From: Curtobacterium sp. MCBD17_035
GTDB taxonomy: Bacteria; Actinomycetota; Actinomycetes; Actinomycetales; Microbacteriaceae
DNA: 64,000 nt
Reading direction: 5' to 3'
NCBI RefSeq assembly: GCF_003234815.2
Contig: NZ_CP126279.1
Span: 2,480,001-2,544,000, forward strand
In this document: positions 25,226 through 34,184 of the stretch, piece after piece
Layout of the letters: every line of letters begins with the position of its first letter
Position numbering within the stretch: the first letter of the stretch is position 1
Notes under the pieces: model-generated
What the model was told of the DNA's origin: nothing
The model's database searches: none
The model's input: only the letters and a program-made list of their open reading frames with translations
Position numbers and translations under genes: made by a program

Positions 25226-26275
25226 ATGCGTGCCACCGTCATCCACGCCGCCCGCGACATCCGCGTCGAGGACCGCGACGACCCCACCATCATCGAGCCG
25301 GGCGACGTCGTCGTCCGGGTCGTCGCCGCCTGCGTCTGCGGCTCCGACCTGTGGCCGTACCGCGGCGTCCGCCCGGTCGAGCCGCACACGATCGGCCACG
25401 AGTTCGTGGGCACCGTCACCGAGGTCGGCGACGCGGTCACGACCATCGCCCCCGGCGACTTCGTCATCGCGCCGTTCACGACGAACGACGGGACCTGCCA
25501 GGCGTGCCGCCACGGCATCACGTCGAGCTGCGAACACGGTTCGGTGTTCGGCGGCAAGCAGGACCCCTACGGCCACCCGATGGGTGGCGCCCAGGCCGAG
25601 ATCGTGCGGGTCCCCGACGCGGAGGCGACCCTCGTGGTCGTCCCCGGCCCCGTCGACGACGCGCTCGTGCCCTCGCTCCTCACGCTCTCGGACGTCTTCT
25701 CGACCGGGCACCACGCCGCGGTCTCCGCTGGGGTCGGCCCCGGCAAGACGGTCGTGGTGGTCGGCGACGGCGCAGTCGGCCTGTGCGCCGTGCTCGCGGC
25801 TGCCCGGCTCGGCGCCGACCGCATCATCGCGATGAGCCGCCACGAGGACCGCCAGCGGATCGCGCGCGAGTTCGGTGCGACGGACATCGTCGCCACCCGC
25901 GGTGACGAGGGCATCGACGAGGTCCGCGCCCTGCTCGGCGGCGAGCTCGCCGACTGCGCCCTGGAGGCCGTGGGCACCAAGGAGAGCATGGACCAGGCGC
26001 TGCGCGTGGTGCGGCCCGGCGGCGCCGTCGGGTACGTCGGCGTTCCCGCGGGTGGCCCGGAGCTCCCGATGTCGTTCCTGTTCGGCAAGAACATCACCGT
26101 CGCCGGTGGGGTCGCCCCGGTGCGCGCCTACCTGCCGGAGCTGCTGCCCGACGTGCTCTCGCGCGCCGTCGACCCGGGGCGCGTGTTCGACCTGGAACTG
26201 CCCCTCGAGGAGGCCGCCGAGGCCTACGCGGCGATGGACGAGCGCCGCGCCGTCAAGGTGCTGCTCCGCCCGTAG
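25226..26275 (+). CDS. zinc-dependent alcohol dehydrogenase (MDR family)
   Basis: 349 residues; ATG preceded by GAGAGG. MDR features: catalytic zinc ligand CGSDLWPY, GHEFVGTV(T)EVG, structural-zinc-like region CQACRHGITSSCEHG (only three Cys visible, so the structural zinc site is probably reduced), Rossmann motif VVVGDGAVGLCAV (about 172-185) and GGAVGYVGVP. Fits the scrutinised actinobacterial alcohol/threonine-dehydrogenase-like group; oxidises an alcohol with NAD(P)+. Substrate unknown; monocistronic. Confidence 0.9.
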   Translation: MRATVIHAARDIRVEDRDDPTIIEPGDVVVRVVAACVCGSDLWPYRGVRPVEPHTIGHEFVGTVTEVGDAVTTIAPGDFVIAPFTTNDGTCQACRHGITSSCEHGSVFGGKQDPYGHPMGGAQAEIVRVPDAEATLVVVPGPVDDALVPSLLTLSDVFSTGHHAAVSAGVGPGKTVVVVGDGAVGLCAVLAAARLGADRIIAMSRHEDRQRIAREFGATDIVATRGDEGIDEVRALLGGELADCALEAVGTKESMDQALRVVRPGGAVGYVGVPAGGPELPMSFLFGKNITVAGGVAPVRAYLPELLPDVLSRAVDPGRVFDLELPLEEAAEAYAAMDERRAVKVLLRP

Positions 26276-26456
26276 CGGCGGTGCGTGGGCCGGGAGCGCG
26301 GGCGGTGGTCAGCCACCCGGCCCACGCGACGCGGCGGTGACGCCGACGCCGCGCTCATCGCGTTCCGCCGCTCGTCGCGCTCATCGCGTTCCGCCGCTCG
26401 TCGCGCTCGTCGCTCGTCGCTCGTCGCTCTCGTCGCGCTCGTCGCGCTCGTCGCGC
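26276..26456. repeat. short-period repeat (CGCTCGTCG-type)
   Basis: A 180-bp gap between convergent genes. Its second half is made of CGCTCGTCG, TCGCTCGTCG and CGCGTTCCGCCGCTCGT units (about 26355-26458). No gene or clear hairpin terminator seen. Confidence 0.7.
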
Positions 26457-27221
26457 TCAGGCGTCGTGCACGGCGAGCAGGCGATGGGGTGCCGCTTCAA
26501 CCACGTGCCACGGCGTCCCCTCGGGCAGGACGCCGCGCAACTCGCCCGCGGTGTAGCTCCGACGGATCGAGCGCAGCCCGTCGACGCGGACGAAGGTCCC
26601 GGCGGCCACCGGTACGACCCCGAGCGCGTACGCGCGGTAGGCCGCCGCCGAGCGTCGGATGTCGCTGTGCACGACCCGGCGCGTCGCGAGCGTCACCGAG
26701 TCCGCGAGGAACGCCGCCCGTGCCGCATCGTCGAGGTGGTGCAGGACGTGGTTCGACACCACCACGTCGAACCGCTCCCCCGCCGCGACGAGGTCCTCGC
26801 TCGACGCCCGCCGGAAGACCACGCCGTCGGTGGTCGTCCGCTCCGCCGCCCGGATCGCCCGGGGGTCGGGGTCGATGCCGACGACCTCGACGCGATGTCC
26901 GGAGGCGTGCGCCCACCTCGCGATCGAGCGCGCCACGTCGCCGCCGCCGCATCCGAGGTCGAGCACGCGCGCGGGCCGCTCGACCGGGAGGACCGGCCGC
27001 ACGAACCGCCGCCAGACCCCACGCCAGCCGCCGACGAGCGGATTGACGATCGCGAAGCGCCGGAAGGTCCGGTCGAGGGCACGAGGGTCGCATGCGGGGT
27101 CGTCCATGACCTCGGCGAGGTCCGTCGCTCGGACGCTGAGGTCCGGACGCAGGGGCTCGCCGAAGACGCGCGCGCCCCGCCGGTGCTGCAGATCCGGGCC
27201 TGTCCCGACCGCCGCGTTCAC
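26457..27221 (-). CDS. class I SAM-dependent methyltransferase, partner of type III PKS
   Basis: 254 residues; start overlaps the PKS stop (ATGA). SAM motif I VLDLGCGGGDVARSIA at about 86-101, motif II VEVVGIDPDP, and FDVVVSNHVLHHLDD (post II/motif III). The N-terminal ALDRTFRRFAIVNPLVGGWRGVWRRFV is typical of UbiE-like/alkylresorcinol-type methyltransferases encoded beside type III polyketide synthases. Likely methylates the PKS product (O- or C-methylation). Translationally coupled to the PKS. Confidence 0.87.
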   Translation of the reverse strand: MNAAVGTGPDLQHRRGARVFGEPLRPDLSVRATDLAEVMDDPACDPRALDRTFRRFAIVNPLVGGWRGVWRRFVRPVLPVERPARVLDLGCGGGDVARSIARWAHASGHRVEVVGIDPDPRAIRAAERTTTDGVVFRRASSEDLVAAGERFDVVVSNHVLHHLDDAARAAFLADSVTLATRRVVHSDIRRSAAAYRAYALGVVPVAAGTFVRVDGLRSIRRSYTAGELRGVLPEGTPWHVVEAAPHRLLAVHDA

Positions 27222-28348
27222 GCTCGCACGACCTCGAGCGCTGCCGTCTCCACCGTCAGTCCCGGGCCGAACGCGAGGGCGACGACGCGGCTGCCGGGCT
27301 CCGCCCCGTCCTGCAGGATGCGGTCGAGCACGAACAAGACGGTGCCGCTCGACATGTTCCCGTGCTCGGCCAGCACGCGACGGGAGGCGTCGATCGCCAT
27401 CGCGGGCAGCTGCAGTTCGTCCTCGACCCGGTCGAGGATGGCCCGGCCGCCCGGATGCACCGCCCAGAGCGGTACCGACGTCGCGTCGTCACACTCGATC
27501 GCCGCGAGGACCGGCGCCACGGCTTCTGCCACGTGCTGCTCGATGAGGTGGGGCACGGCCGAGGACAACACCATCTCGAAGCCCTCGTCGCCGATGTTCC
27601 ACGCCATGTCGCCGGCTCCCTCCGGGATCACCGACGACGCGAACGCGTCGAGCCGCAGGGCCAGGGGCGCGTCGGGGTCCGGCTCCGCGGTGAACCGCGC
27701 GTCCGGGAGGTCCGGGGTCACGACCGCCGCGGCCGCTCCGTCACCGAACACGCTGTTGGCGACGATCTGGTCCGGGTCGTCGGAGGCCCGGATGTGCAGG
27801 GTGCAGAGCTCCGCGCACACGACGAGCACGACGGCGTCGGGGTCCTCGGCGCAGAACGCCGCCGCGGTCCGGAGTGCCGGGAACGCGGCGTAGCAGCCCA
27901 TGAACCCGATGTGGTGGCGGAACACCCCCGGCCGCATGCCGAGTTCCGTCGCCACGGCGAGGTCCGGGCCCGGCTGCGTGAACCCCGTGCAGGACACCGT
28001 GACGACGTGGGTGACCTGGTCGGCCGCGATGTCCGCCTTCGAGAGCGCGTCGGCGGCAGCGGCGACGAACAACGGGAGCGCGGTCTCGCGGTAGCGGTCG
28101 TTGCGGAACCGGGTCGACGGTGAGCGGATGACCCCGTGCTCATCGACGAAGTCGCTCGCGCCCTCGTGGAGGAGTTCGGAGAGCACGGTGTGCCGCTGGT
28201 CGACCGCCGAGGCACCGAACGCAGCCCCGACGATGCGCTGTCCGAGCCGACTCAACGCCGGCTGCGCCGCGAACAGCCCCTGCACCGCCCGCTGGTCGAG
28301 GGTGGTGGGCGGGACGGCCGTACCGACGGCGCGGATGATTGCGGGCAC
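27218..28348 (-). CDS. type III polyketide synthase
   Basis: 376 residues, GTG start. Thiolase-fold CHS-like enzyme with the Cys-His-Asn triad visible: Cys152 (GFMGCYAAFPAL), His298 (AVHPGGRAILD) and Asn331 (EHGNMSSGTV). GFGPGLT-type C-terminal loop is present as AFGPGLTVETAAL. Type III PKSs iteratively condense malonyl-type extenders on an acyl-CoA starter to give alkylresorcinols, pyrones or phloroglucinols. Only a methyltransferase is linked; the oxidoreductase and prenyltransferase genes often seen in related clusters are absent. Product unknown. Confidence 0.92.
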   Translation of the reverse strand: MPAIIRAVGTAVPPTTLDQRAVQGLFAAQPALSRLGQRIVGAAFGASAVDQRHTVLSELLHEGASDFVDEHGVIRSPSTRFRNDRYRETALPLFVAAAADALSKADIAADQVTHVVTVSCTGFTQPGPDLAVATELGMRPGVFRHHIGFMGCYAAFPALRTAAAFCAEDPDAVVLVVCAELCTLHIRASDDPDQIVANSVFGDGAAAAVVTPDLPDARFTAEPDPDAPLALRLDAFASSVIPEGAGDMAWNIGDEGFEMVLSSAVPHLIEQHVAEAVAPVLAAIECDDATSVPLWAVHPGGRAILDRVEDELQLPAMAIDASRRVLAEHGNMSSGTVLFVLDRILQDGAEPGSRVVALAFGPGLTVETAALEVVRA

Positions 28349-28394
28349 GATTCATCCTGCCACCGGCCCCCGCGCGCCGCCCAGGCGCGATGCA

Positions 28395-28446
28395 CCCCGT
28401 GGTCGTCATGCGATCCGGGAACGTCGGATCGGGACCGACCACGGGG
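28395..28446. terminator. 52-nt two-tier hairpin between gatB and the type III PKS
   Basis: Outer stem CCCCGTGGTCG / CGACCACGGGG (11 bp) and inner stem CGATCCG / CGGATCG (7 bp) with a short loop. It lies 57 bp past the gatB stop and 47 bp before the PKS start, both on the minus strand, so it could terminate gatCAB or regulate the PKS. No T-tract. Confidence 0.5.
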
Positions 28447-28502
28447 TCACGCCTCGTGGCGGCGGGACGACGATCTCGGCCGTACCGCCGGGCAGCGCGA
28501 GG

Positions 28503-30002
28503 TCAGGCCTGCGCGCGCTCCAACACCAGCTCACGGACACGGGCGGCGTCCGCCTGACCCTTCATCGCCTTCATGACGGCGCCGATGATCGCACCGGCGG
28601 CCTGCACCTTGCCGTCGCGGATCTTGCCCAGGACGTCCGGCTGGGCACCGAGCGCCTGGTCGATGGCGGCGATGAGCGCGGTGTCGTCCGACACGACCTT
28701 CAGGCCGCGGGACTCGACGACCTCGGCCGGCGACCCCTCGCCGGCGATGACGCCCTCGAGCACCTGACGGGCGAGCCGGTCCGTGAGGTCCCCGGTGTCG
28801 ACGAGCGCGATGAGCTCGGCCACCTGTGTGGGCGACACGAGATCGGCCGGAGCGGCGTCCTGGGCGTTGGCGATGCGGCTGATCTCGCCCGTCCACCACT
28901 TCCGGGCGGACTGCGGTTGCGCGCCGGCGGCGACTGTCTCCTCGACCTCGACGAGCAGACCGCCGTTCACGACGTCCTGGAACTCCAGGTCCGCGAACCC
29001 CCATTCGGCCTTGAGACGACGACGGCGCGCCGCCGGGGCTTCCGGAAGGGCCGCGCGGAGTTCCTCGATGAGCTCGGGCGCGGGCACCACGGGCAGCAGA
29101 TCGGGCTCGGGGAAGTAGCGGTAGTCGTCAGCGTCGGACTTCGGACGCCCCGCCGAGGTACGGCCGGTGTCCTCGTGCCAGTGACGGGTCTCTTGCGTGA
29201 TCGTCCCGCCGTTGGCGAGGATCGCGGCCTGCCGCTGGATCTCGTAACGCACCGCACGCTCGACCGCGCGGAACGAGTTGACGTTCTTCGTCTCGGTGCG
29301 CGTCCCCAGGCGCTCCTGCCCGCGAGGGCGCAGCGACACGTTCGCGTCGCACCGCAGGTTCCCGCGCTCCATCCGCGCCTCGGACACCCCGAGCGCCCGG
29401 ACGACGTCGCGGATGGTCTGCACGTAGGCGGCACCGAGCTCGGGCGCGCGGTGCTCCGCCCCGAAGATGGGACGCGTGACGATCTCGACGAGCGGCACGC
29501 CCGCTCGGTTGTAGTCGACCAGGGAGTACTCGGCGCCCTGGATGCGGCCCGTGGCGCCACCGACGTGCGTCAGCTTGCCGGCGTCCTCTTCCATGTGGGC
29601 ACGCTCGATCGGCACCGTGAACATGGTGCCGTCGGCGAGCTCGACCTCGACCGACCCGTCGAACGCGATGGGCTCGTCGTACTGGGAGATCTGGTAGTTC
29701 TTCGCCAGGTCCGGGTAGAAGTAGTTCTTCCGGGCGAAGCGCGAGGACTCGGCGATCGAGCAGCCGAGCGCCAGTCCGAGGCTGATCGAGTAGCGGATCG
29801 CCTGCTCGTTCACGACCGGGAGCGACCCGGGCAGCCCGAGGTCGACCGGCGTGATGTTGGTGTTCGGCTCGCCGCCGAAGAAGTTCGGCGCGTCGGAGAA
29901 CATCTTGGTCTTCGTCGCGAGCTCGACGTGGACCTCGAACCCGAGCACGGGCTCGAAGCGCTCGATCGCCTCGTCGAAGTCCATGAGTGCGTCCTTGGCC
30001 AT
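28503..30002 (-). CDS. gatB: Asp-tRNA(Asn)/Glu-tRNA(Gln) amidotransferase subunit B
   Basis: 499 residues. Start ATG at 30002 forms TGATG with the gatA stop; a longer in-frame reading inside gatA is rejected. Conserved blocks: [35 protein letters not shown] (kinase-like cradle), [24 protein letters not shown], and the C-terminal YqeY-like tail domain (about 425-499) for tRNA binding. GatB binds misacylated tRNA and phosphorylates the acyl group with ATP, then amidates it using ammonia from GatA. Its presence indicates indirect Gln-tRNA (or Asn-tRNA) synthesis. Confidence 0.97.
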   Translation of the reverse strand: MAKDALMDFDEAIERFEPVLGFEVHVELATKTKMFSDAPNFFGGEPNTNITPVDLGLPGSLPVVNEQAIRYSISLGLALGCSIAESSRFARKNYFYPDLAKNYQISQYDEPIAFDGSVEVELADGTMFTVPIERAHMEEDAGKLTHVGGATGRIQGAEYSLVDYNRAGVPLVEIVTRPIFGAEHRAPELGAAYVQTIRDVVRALGVSEARMERGNLRCDANVSLRPRGQERLGTRTETKNVNSFRAVERAVRYEIQRQAAILANGGTITQETRHWHEDTGRTSAGRPKSDADDYRYFPEPDLLPVVPAPELIEELRAALPEAPAARRRRLKAEWGFADLEFQDVVNGGLLVEVEETVAAGAQPQSARKWWTGEISRIANAQDAAPADLVSPTQVAELIALVDTGDLTDRLARQVLEGVIAGEGSPAEVVESRGLKVVSDDTALIAAIDQALGAQPDVLGKIRDGKVQAAGAIIGAVMKAMKGQADAARVRELVLERAQA

Positions 30003-31546
30003 CAGATCACGCCTTCTTCCGCTGCCGACTGCTGAGTCTCGTCGAGGTCGGGGACCTGCGAGATGAGGGTGCGCCCCCACGAGTCCTCGAGCAGACGCTC
30101 GAGCGCCGCGCCGTACCGGTAGAGGCGGGCGTCCTGACGCGCGGGTGCCATGAGCTGCACGCCCGTGGGCAGGCCGTCCTCGGGTGCCAACCCCATGGGG
30201 ATGCTCATGCCCGGGATCCCGGCGAGGTTCGCGGGGATCGTCGTGAGGTCGTTGAGGTACATCGCGAGCGGGTCGTCGATCTTCTCGCCGAGGGGGAACG
30301 CCGTGGTGGGCGCACTGGGGCTGACGAGCAGGTCGACCTGTTCGAAGGCGCGGTCGAAGTCACGCTGCACGAGCGTGCGGACCTTCTGCGCGCTGCCGTA
30401 GTACGCGTCGTAGTAGCCGGCGCTCAGGGCGTACGTGCCGAGGATGATGCGGCGCTTGACCTCCGGACCGAAGCCGGCCTCGCGCGTCGCCGCCATGACG
30501 TCCTCGACCGTGCCACCGGCCGCGGGCGTGACGCGCATGCCGAACCGGACCGAGTCGAACTTGGCGAGGTTCGACGAGGCCTCGGCCGGGAGGATCAGGT
30601 AGTACGCGCTGATCGCGTACGCGAAGCTCGGCGCGTCGATCTCGACCACCGTGGCCCCGGCCGACTCGAGCAGGGCGACGGTCTCGGTGAAGCGCTGCGT
30701 GACGCCGGCCTGGAAGCCGTCGCCACCGAGCTCCTTCACGACGCCGATCCGGACCCCGGCCAGGGTGCCGTCCTGGAGACCGGAGCGAGCGGCGTCCGCG
30801 AAGGACGGCCAGGCGTCGGTGAGGGACGTCGAGTCGCGCGGGTCGTGTCCGCCGATGACGTCGTGCACGAGCGCGGCGTCGAGCACCGTCCGTGACACGG
30901 GCCCCACCTGGTCCAGTGAGGACGCGAGCGCGATCGCACCGTAGCGGCTCACGCCGCCGTACGTCGGCTTGACACCGACCGTTCCGGTCACCGCACCCGG
31001 CTGGCGGATCGATCCACCCGTGTCGCTGCCGAGCGCGACCGGTGCCTCGTACGCGGCGACGGCCGCTGCGGAGCCGCCCCCCGAGCCTCCCGGGATGCGG
31101 TCGAGGTCCCACGGGTTGCGCGTGGGACCGTACGCCGAGAACTCGGTCGACGATCCCATGGCGAACTCGTCCATGTTGGTCTTGCCGAGCGGGACCATGC
31201 CCGCCTGGCGGAGCCGGGCGACGACCGTGGCGTCGTACGGCGGCACCCAGCCTTCGAGGATCCGCGAGCCGGAGGTCGTGGGCATGTCCTGCGTGCAGAG
31301 GACGTCCTTGATGGCGACGGGCACCCCGGCGAGCGGGCCGAGAGCGTCACCCGCGGCGCGCCGAGCGTCCACGGCCTGGGCCACGGCGAGCGCGGACTCG
31401 TTGACGTGGAGGAACGCGTGCACGTCGGTGTCGACGGCGGCGATGCGGTCCAGGTGGGCCTGGGTGACCTCCACGCTCGACAGGTCGCGGGAGACGAGCG
31501 CGTCGGCGAGCGCCGCCGCGGTCATCCCGGTGATCTCGGCGCTCAC
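30002..31546 (-). CDS. gatA: Asp-tRNA(Asn)/Glu-tRNA(Gln) amidotransferase subunit A
   Basis: 514 residues. Amidase-signature enzyme with Ser-cisSer-Lys triad: Lys80 (PVAIKD), Ser155 ([10 protein letters not shown]) and Ser179 ([12 protein letters not shown]). It hydrolyses glutamine and channels ammonia to GatB. Overlaps gatC by 4 bp (ATGA) and gatB by 1 bp. Confidence 0.97.
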   Translation of the reverse strand: MSAEITGMTAAALADALVSRDLSSVEVTQAHLDRIAAVDTDVHAFLHVNESALAVAQAVDARRAAGDALGPLAGVPVAIKDVLCTQDMPTTSGSRILEGWVPPYDATVVARLRQAGMVPLGKTNMDEFAMGSSTEFSAYGPTRNPWDLDRIPGGSGGGSAAAVAAYEAPVALGSDTGGSIRQPGAVTGTVGVKPTYGGVSRYGAIALASSLDQVGPVSRTVLDAALVHDVIGGHDPRDSTSLTDAWPSFADAARSGLQDGTLAGVRIGVVKELGGDGFQAGVTQRFTETVALLESAGATVVEIDAPSFAYAISAYYLILPAEASSNLAKFDSVRFGMRVTPAAGGTVEDVMAATREAGFGPEVKRRIILGTYALSAGYYDAYYGSAQKVRTLVQRDFDRAFEQVDLLVSPSAPTTAFPLGEKIDDPLAMYLNDLTTIPANLAGIPGMSIPMGLAPEDGLPTGVQLMAPARQDARLYRYGAALERLLEDSWGRTLISQVPDLDETQQSAAEEGVI

Positions 31547-31842
31547 TGTTCCTCTCCCAGGATCGCGGTGACCCGGAACCGGGAGCCGTCGGAGTCCGGC
31601 GCACCCGCGAGGGCCTGCTCCTGCGTCAGCGTCTGGCCGACCTCGTCCGGTCGGAACACGTTCTGCAGCGGGATCGGGTGACTGGTCGAGGGCACGTCGG
31701 GCGTCGCGACCTCGCTCACCTTGGCGACGCTCTCGACGATCTGCGAGAGCTCCCCGGTCAGGCGGCTGATCTCGTCCGGCGTGAGTGCGATGCGTGCGAG
31801 GTGCGCCAGATGCGCGACCTGCTCGCTCGTGATGTCAGGCAT
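31543..31842 (-). CDS. gatC: Asp-tRNA(Asn)/Glu-tRNA(Gln) amidotransferase subunit C
   Basis: 99 residues, usual family length. N-terminal helix pair [21 protein letters not shown] and the C-terminal belt including NVFRPDE are typical. GatC stabilises the GatAB interface. First gene of gatCAB, with CGGAGCACC before the ATG. Confidence 0.95.
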   Translation of the reverse strand: MPDITSEQVAHLAHLARIALTPDEISRLTGELSQIVESVAKVSEVATPDVPSTSHPIPLQNVFRPDEVGQTLTQEQALAGAPDSDGSRFRVTAILGEEQ

Positions 31843-31876
31843 GGTGCTCCGTCGATCGGTTCGTGGGATGCCGACC

Positions 31877-31882
31877 AGTCTA
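31877..31882 (-). promoter_or_regulatory. -10 element (TAGACT) of gatCAB
   Basis: TAGACT on the minus strand about 34 nt before the gatC ATG, leaving a short leader with a Shine-Dalgarno. No -35 recognised. Confidence 0.45.
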
Positions 31883-31914
31883 GAGCGGCGGCGTCCGCCG
31901 ACCGGGCCGCCGGG

Positions 31915-34104
31915 TCACTTGCCGGTGGACGGGGCCGGGATCGTCGCCGTGGTGGAGGACGAGCCGGACCGGGCGGTCGACTTCGCGGAGGTCGACCCGA
32001 CCATCGTGGGGTCGGGCGTCGGCAGGGCATCGCCGCCGTACTTCTGGTCGAGCGTCGTCATCATGGTCCGACCGACGCCGAACTTGGCGCTGTAGCCGGT
32101 GGTCCCGGCGAGCATCGGGACGTTCGCGAGCCCGACCGCCCCCTTCACGTTGCCGATCCAGGTCGCGTTCGTGTACTTCGTCGTCGAGGTGACGAGCCAG
32201 TTCTGCACGTCGGCGTCGGTCGTGCCGGTCTTGGCGAACTTCGGGGTGCTGTCGCCGGGGTTCGCCGAGGCCGCGGTGCCGCTGCCCTGCAGGACGCCCT
32301 GCAACGCGTAGTCGACCGTGGCGGCGACCTGCGCGGAGACACCGCGGGTGCACGTCGTCGGGGTCGGCGCGATCGACTTGCCGTTCGCCTGCGTCACCTT
32401 GTCGATCGCGACCGGCGTGCAGAACACCCCGCCGTTCGCGAACCCGGCGTAGGCGCTCGCCAGGGTGAGCGGCGAGAGCTCGTTGACGCCGAGGATCATC
32501 GACGGCCCCTCGAACAGTCCGCTCGCACCGTTCGCCTTGTGGATGCCCATCGCCTCGGCGAGCTTCGCGATCTGGCACAGGTCGAGCTGCTTGCCCATCG
32601 CGGCGAACGCGGTGTTGATCGACTCCGCCGTCGCGAGCATGACGCTCATCGACGCCGGGACCGCCTCGGCGTTCGCGACGGGCCAGGGGGCACCCGCGAT
32701 GTTCTCGCACGTGTTCGTGAACTCCGCGGTCGGGTAGGTGTGCTCCGTCGTGTTCACGTACTGGTTCAAGGTGTGCCCGGACGCGAGCCACTCGGCGAGC
32801 GTGAACACCTTGAACGTGGAGCCCGTCTGGAACCCGGTGGAACCGCCGTACGCCTGGTCGGTGCTGTAGTTCACCGAGGTCGAGCCCGGAGGCGCCGCGT
32901 CCGACTGGTTGAAGCTCGTGTTCTGCACCATCGACAGCACGCGACCCGTCCCGGGCTGGATGGTGACGTTCGAACCACCGATGTGGACGTAGGTCATCGT
33001 CGACGGCACGTAGGTCGAGAGCGCGGACTGCGCCGTCGCCTGCAGATCCAGGTCGAGCGACGTGTAGATCTTCAGGCCCTTGGTGTCGAGGGTGGTGATC
33101 CGGTCGGCCTCGGTGGTGCCGAAGGCGCTGTCGTGGAGCACGACGTTCCGCACGTAGTCGCAGAAGTACCCGGCGTCGTACTGGACCGCCGCGGCGCACC
33201 CGTTCGTCGTCGCGGTGATCTTCGGCGTGATCGGGGCCGCGATCGCCGCGTCGCGCTGCTGCTTCGTGATGTCGTGGTGCACGTACATGCGCTTGAGCAC
33301 GTAGTCGCGGCGCGCCTTGGTGAGCGCGTACCCGTTCGCCGAGCCGTTGTCCGTGTCGGCCGGCTCGTCGATCCGGAGGTTCGCCGGGTTGTTGAGGATC
33401 GCGACGAGCGTCGCCGACTGCTCCAGGTTCAACTGCGCGGCCGTGACCCCGAAGTAGTACTCGGCACCGGCCTCCACGCCGTACACACGACCGCCGAGCC
33501 CGACGATGTTGAGGTACCCGGTGAGGATCTGCGACTTCGAGTACTTCTTGTTCACGGCGATCGCGTACCGCATCTCCTGCAGCTTCCGCTGCGGGGACAC
33601 CTCGGTGACGTGCTGGTAGCAGGAGTCGATCTTCGACTGCGTCCCGAGCTGCTCGCACTGCTGGACGAGGACGTTCTTGACGTACTGCTGGGTGATCGAC
33701 GACCCACCCTGGACGTCCTTGCCGAGGGCGGTCGACGCGGCACCGCGGAGCGTGCCGACGACGTCGATCCCGCCCTCGGTGGCGAACCGCGGGTCCTCGG
33801 TGTCGATCGCGGCCTGCTTCACCGTGGTGGCGATCGCCGAGTCCTTGACGATCACGCGGTTCTCCGCGAAGAACGACGCGATCGCGACGTCCTGGCCGCC
33901 CTTCTTCGCGTAGATCGTCGAGACCTGCTGCGGCGTCGAGATGTCGAGGTAGCTCGGCAGGTCCTCGAAGAACTCGGCCGCCGACGACACCCCCTGCCCG
34001 GCGAGCGCGACGCCCGGCGTGACCGCGACGGCGACGAGGACGCCGGCCACGACCGCCATGACGACGAAGAGGAGGAACGCTCCAGGCCACCGCACGACAC
34101 GCAT
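31915..34104 (-). CDS. bifunctional penicillin-binding protein (GT51 + transpeptidase)
   Basis: 729 residues. Signal anchor at 8-30. GT51 domain: catalytic Glu103 in TEDPRF, EGGIDVVGTLRGA, GGSSITQQYVKN, KLQEMRYAI and GYLNIVGLGGRVYGVEAGA. Transpeptidase: S429-T-F-K, ESINTAF (SxN) and AKTGTT. Class A PBP that polymerises lipid II and cross-links peptidoglycan outside the membrane. The C-terminal tail is Ser/Thr-rich without PASTA domains. Cysteines in the TP domain (GYFCDYV, TFTNTCENI, GVFCTPV) are common in Microbacteriaceae homologues. Not in an obvious operon. Confidence 0.93.
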   Translation of the reverse strand: MRVVRWPGAFLLFVVMAVVAGVLVAVAVTPGVALAGQGVSSAAEFFEDLPSYLDISTPQQVSTIYAKKGGQDVAIASFFAENRVIVKDSAIATTVKQAAIDTEDPRFATEGGIDVVGTLRGAASTALGKDVQGGSSITQQYVKNVLVQQCEQLGTQSKIDSCYQHVTEVSPQRKLQEMRYAIAVNKKYSKSQILTGYLNIVGLGGRVYGVEAGAEYYFGVTAAQLNLEQSATLVAILNNPANLRIDEPADTDNGSANGYALTKARRDYVLKRMYVHHDITKQQRDAAIAAPITPKITATTNGCAAAVQYDAGYFCDYVRNVVLHDSAFGTTEADRITTLDTKGLKIYTSLDLDLQATAQSALSTYVPSTMTYVHIGGSNVTIQPGTGRVLSMVQNTSFNQSDAAPPGSTSVNYSTDQAYGGSTGFQTGSTFKVFTLAEWLASGHTLNQYVNTTEHTYPTAEFTNTCENIAGAPWPVANAEAVPASMSVMLATAESINTAFAAMGKQLDLCQIAKLAEAMGIHKANGASGLFEGPSMILGVNELSPLTLASAYAGFANGGVFCTPVAIDKVTQANGKSIAPTPTTCTRGVSAQVAATVDYALQGVLQGSGTAASANPGDSTPKFAKTGTTDADVQNWLVTSTTKYTNATWIGNVKGAVGLANVPMLAGTTGYSAKFGVGRTMMTTLDQKYGGDALPTPDPTMVGSTSAKSTARSGSSSTTATIPAPSTGK

Positions 34105-34110
34105 GTGATG

Positions 34111-34116
34111 ACGGTA
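34111..34116 (-). promoter_or_regulatory. -10 element (TACCGT), leaderless promoter of the PBP gene
   Basis: TACCGT ends 6 nt before the ATG at 34104; no Shine-Dalgarno seen, supporting that start. Confidence 0.5.
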
Positions 34117-34184
34117 CGGACTACCGCTGTACCCGGGCCGCTGCGACTCGCCCCGAATCTGCGTGGATGCTCAGGCCCAGCGGG

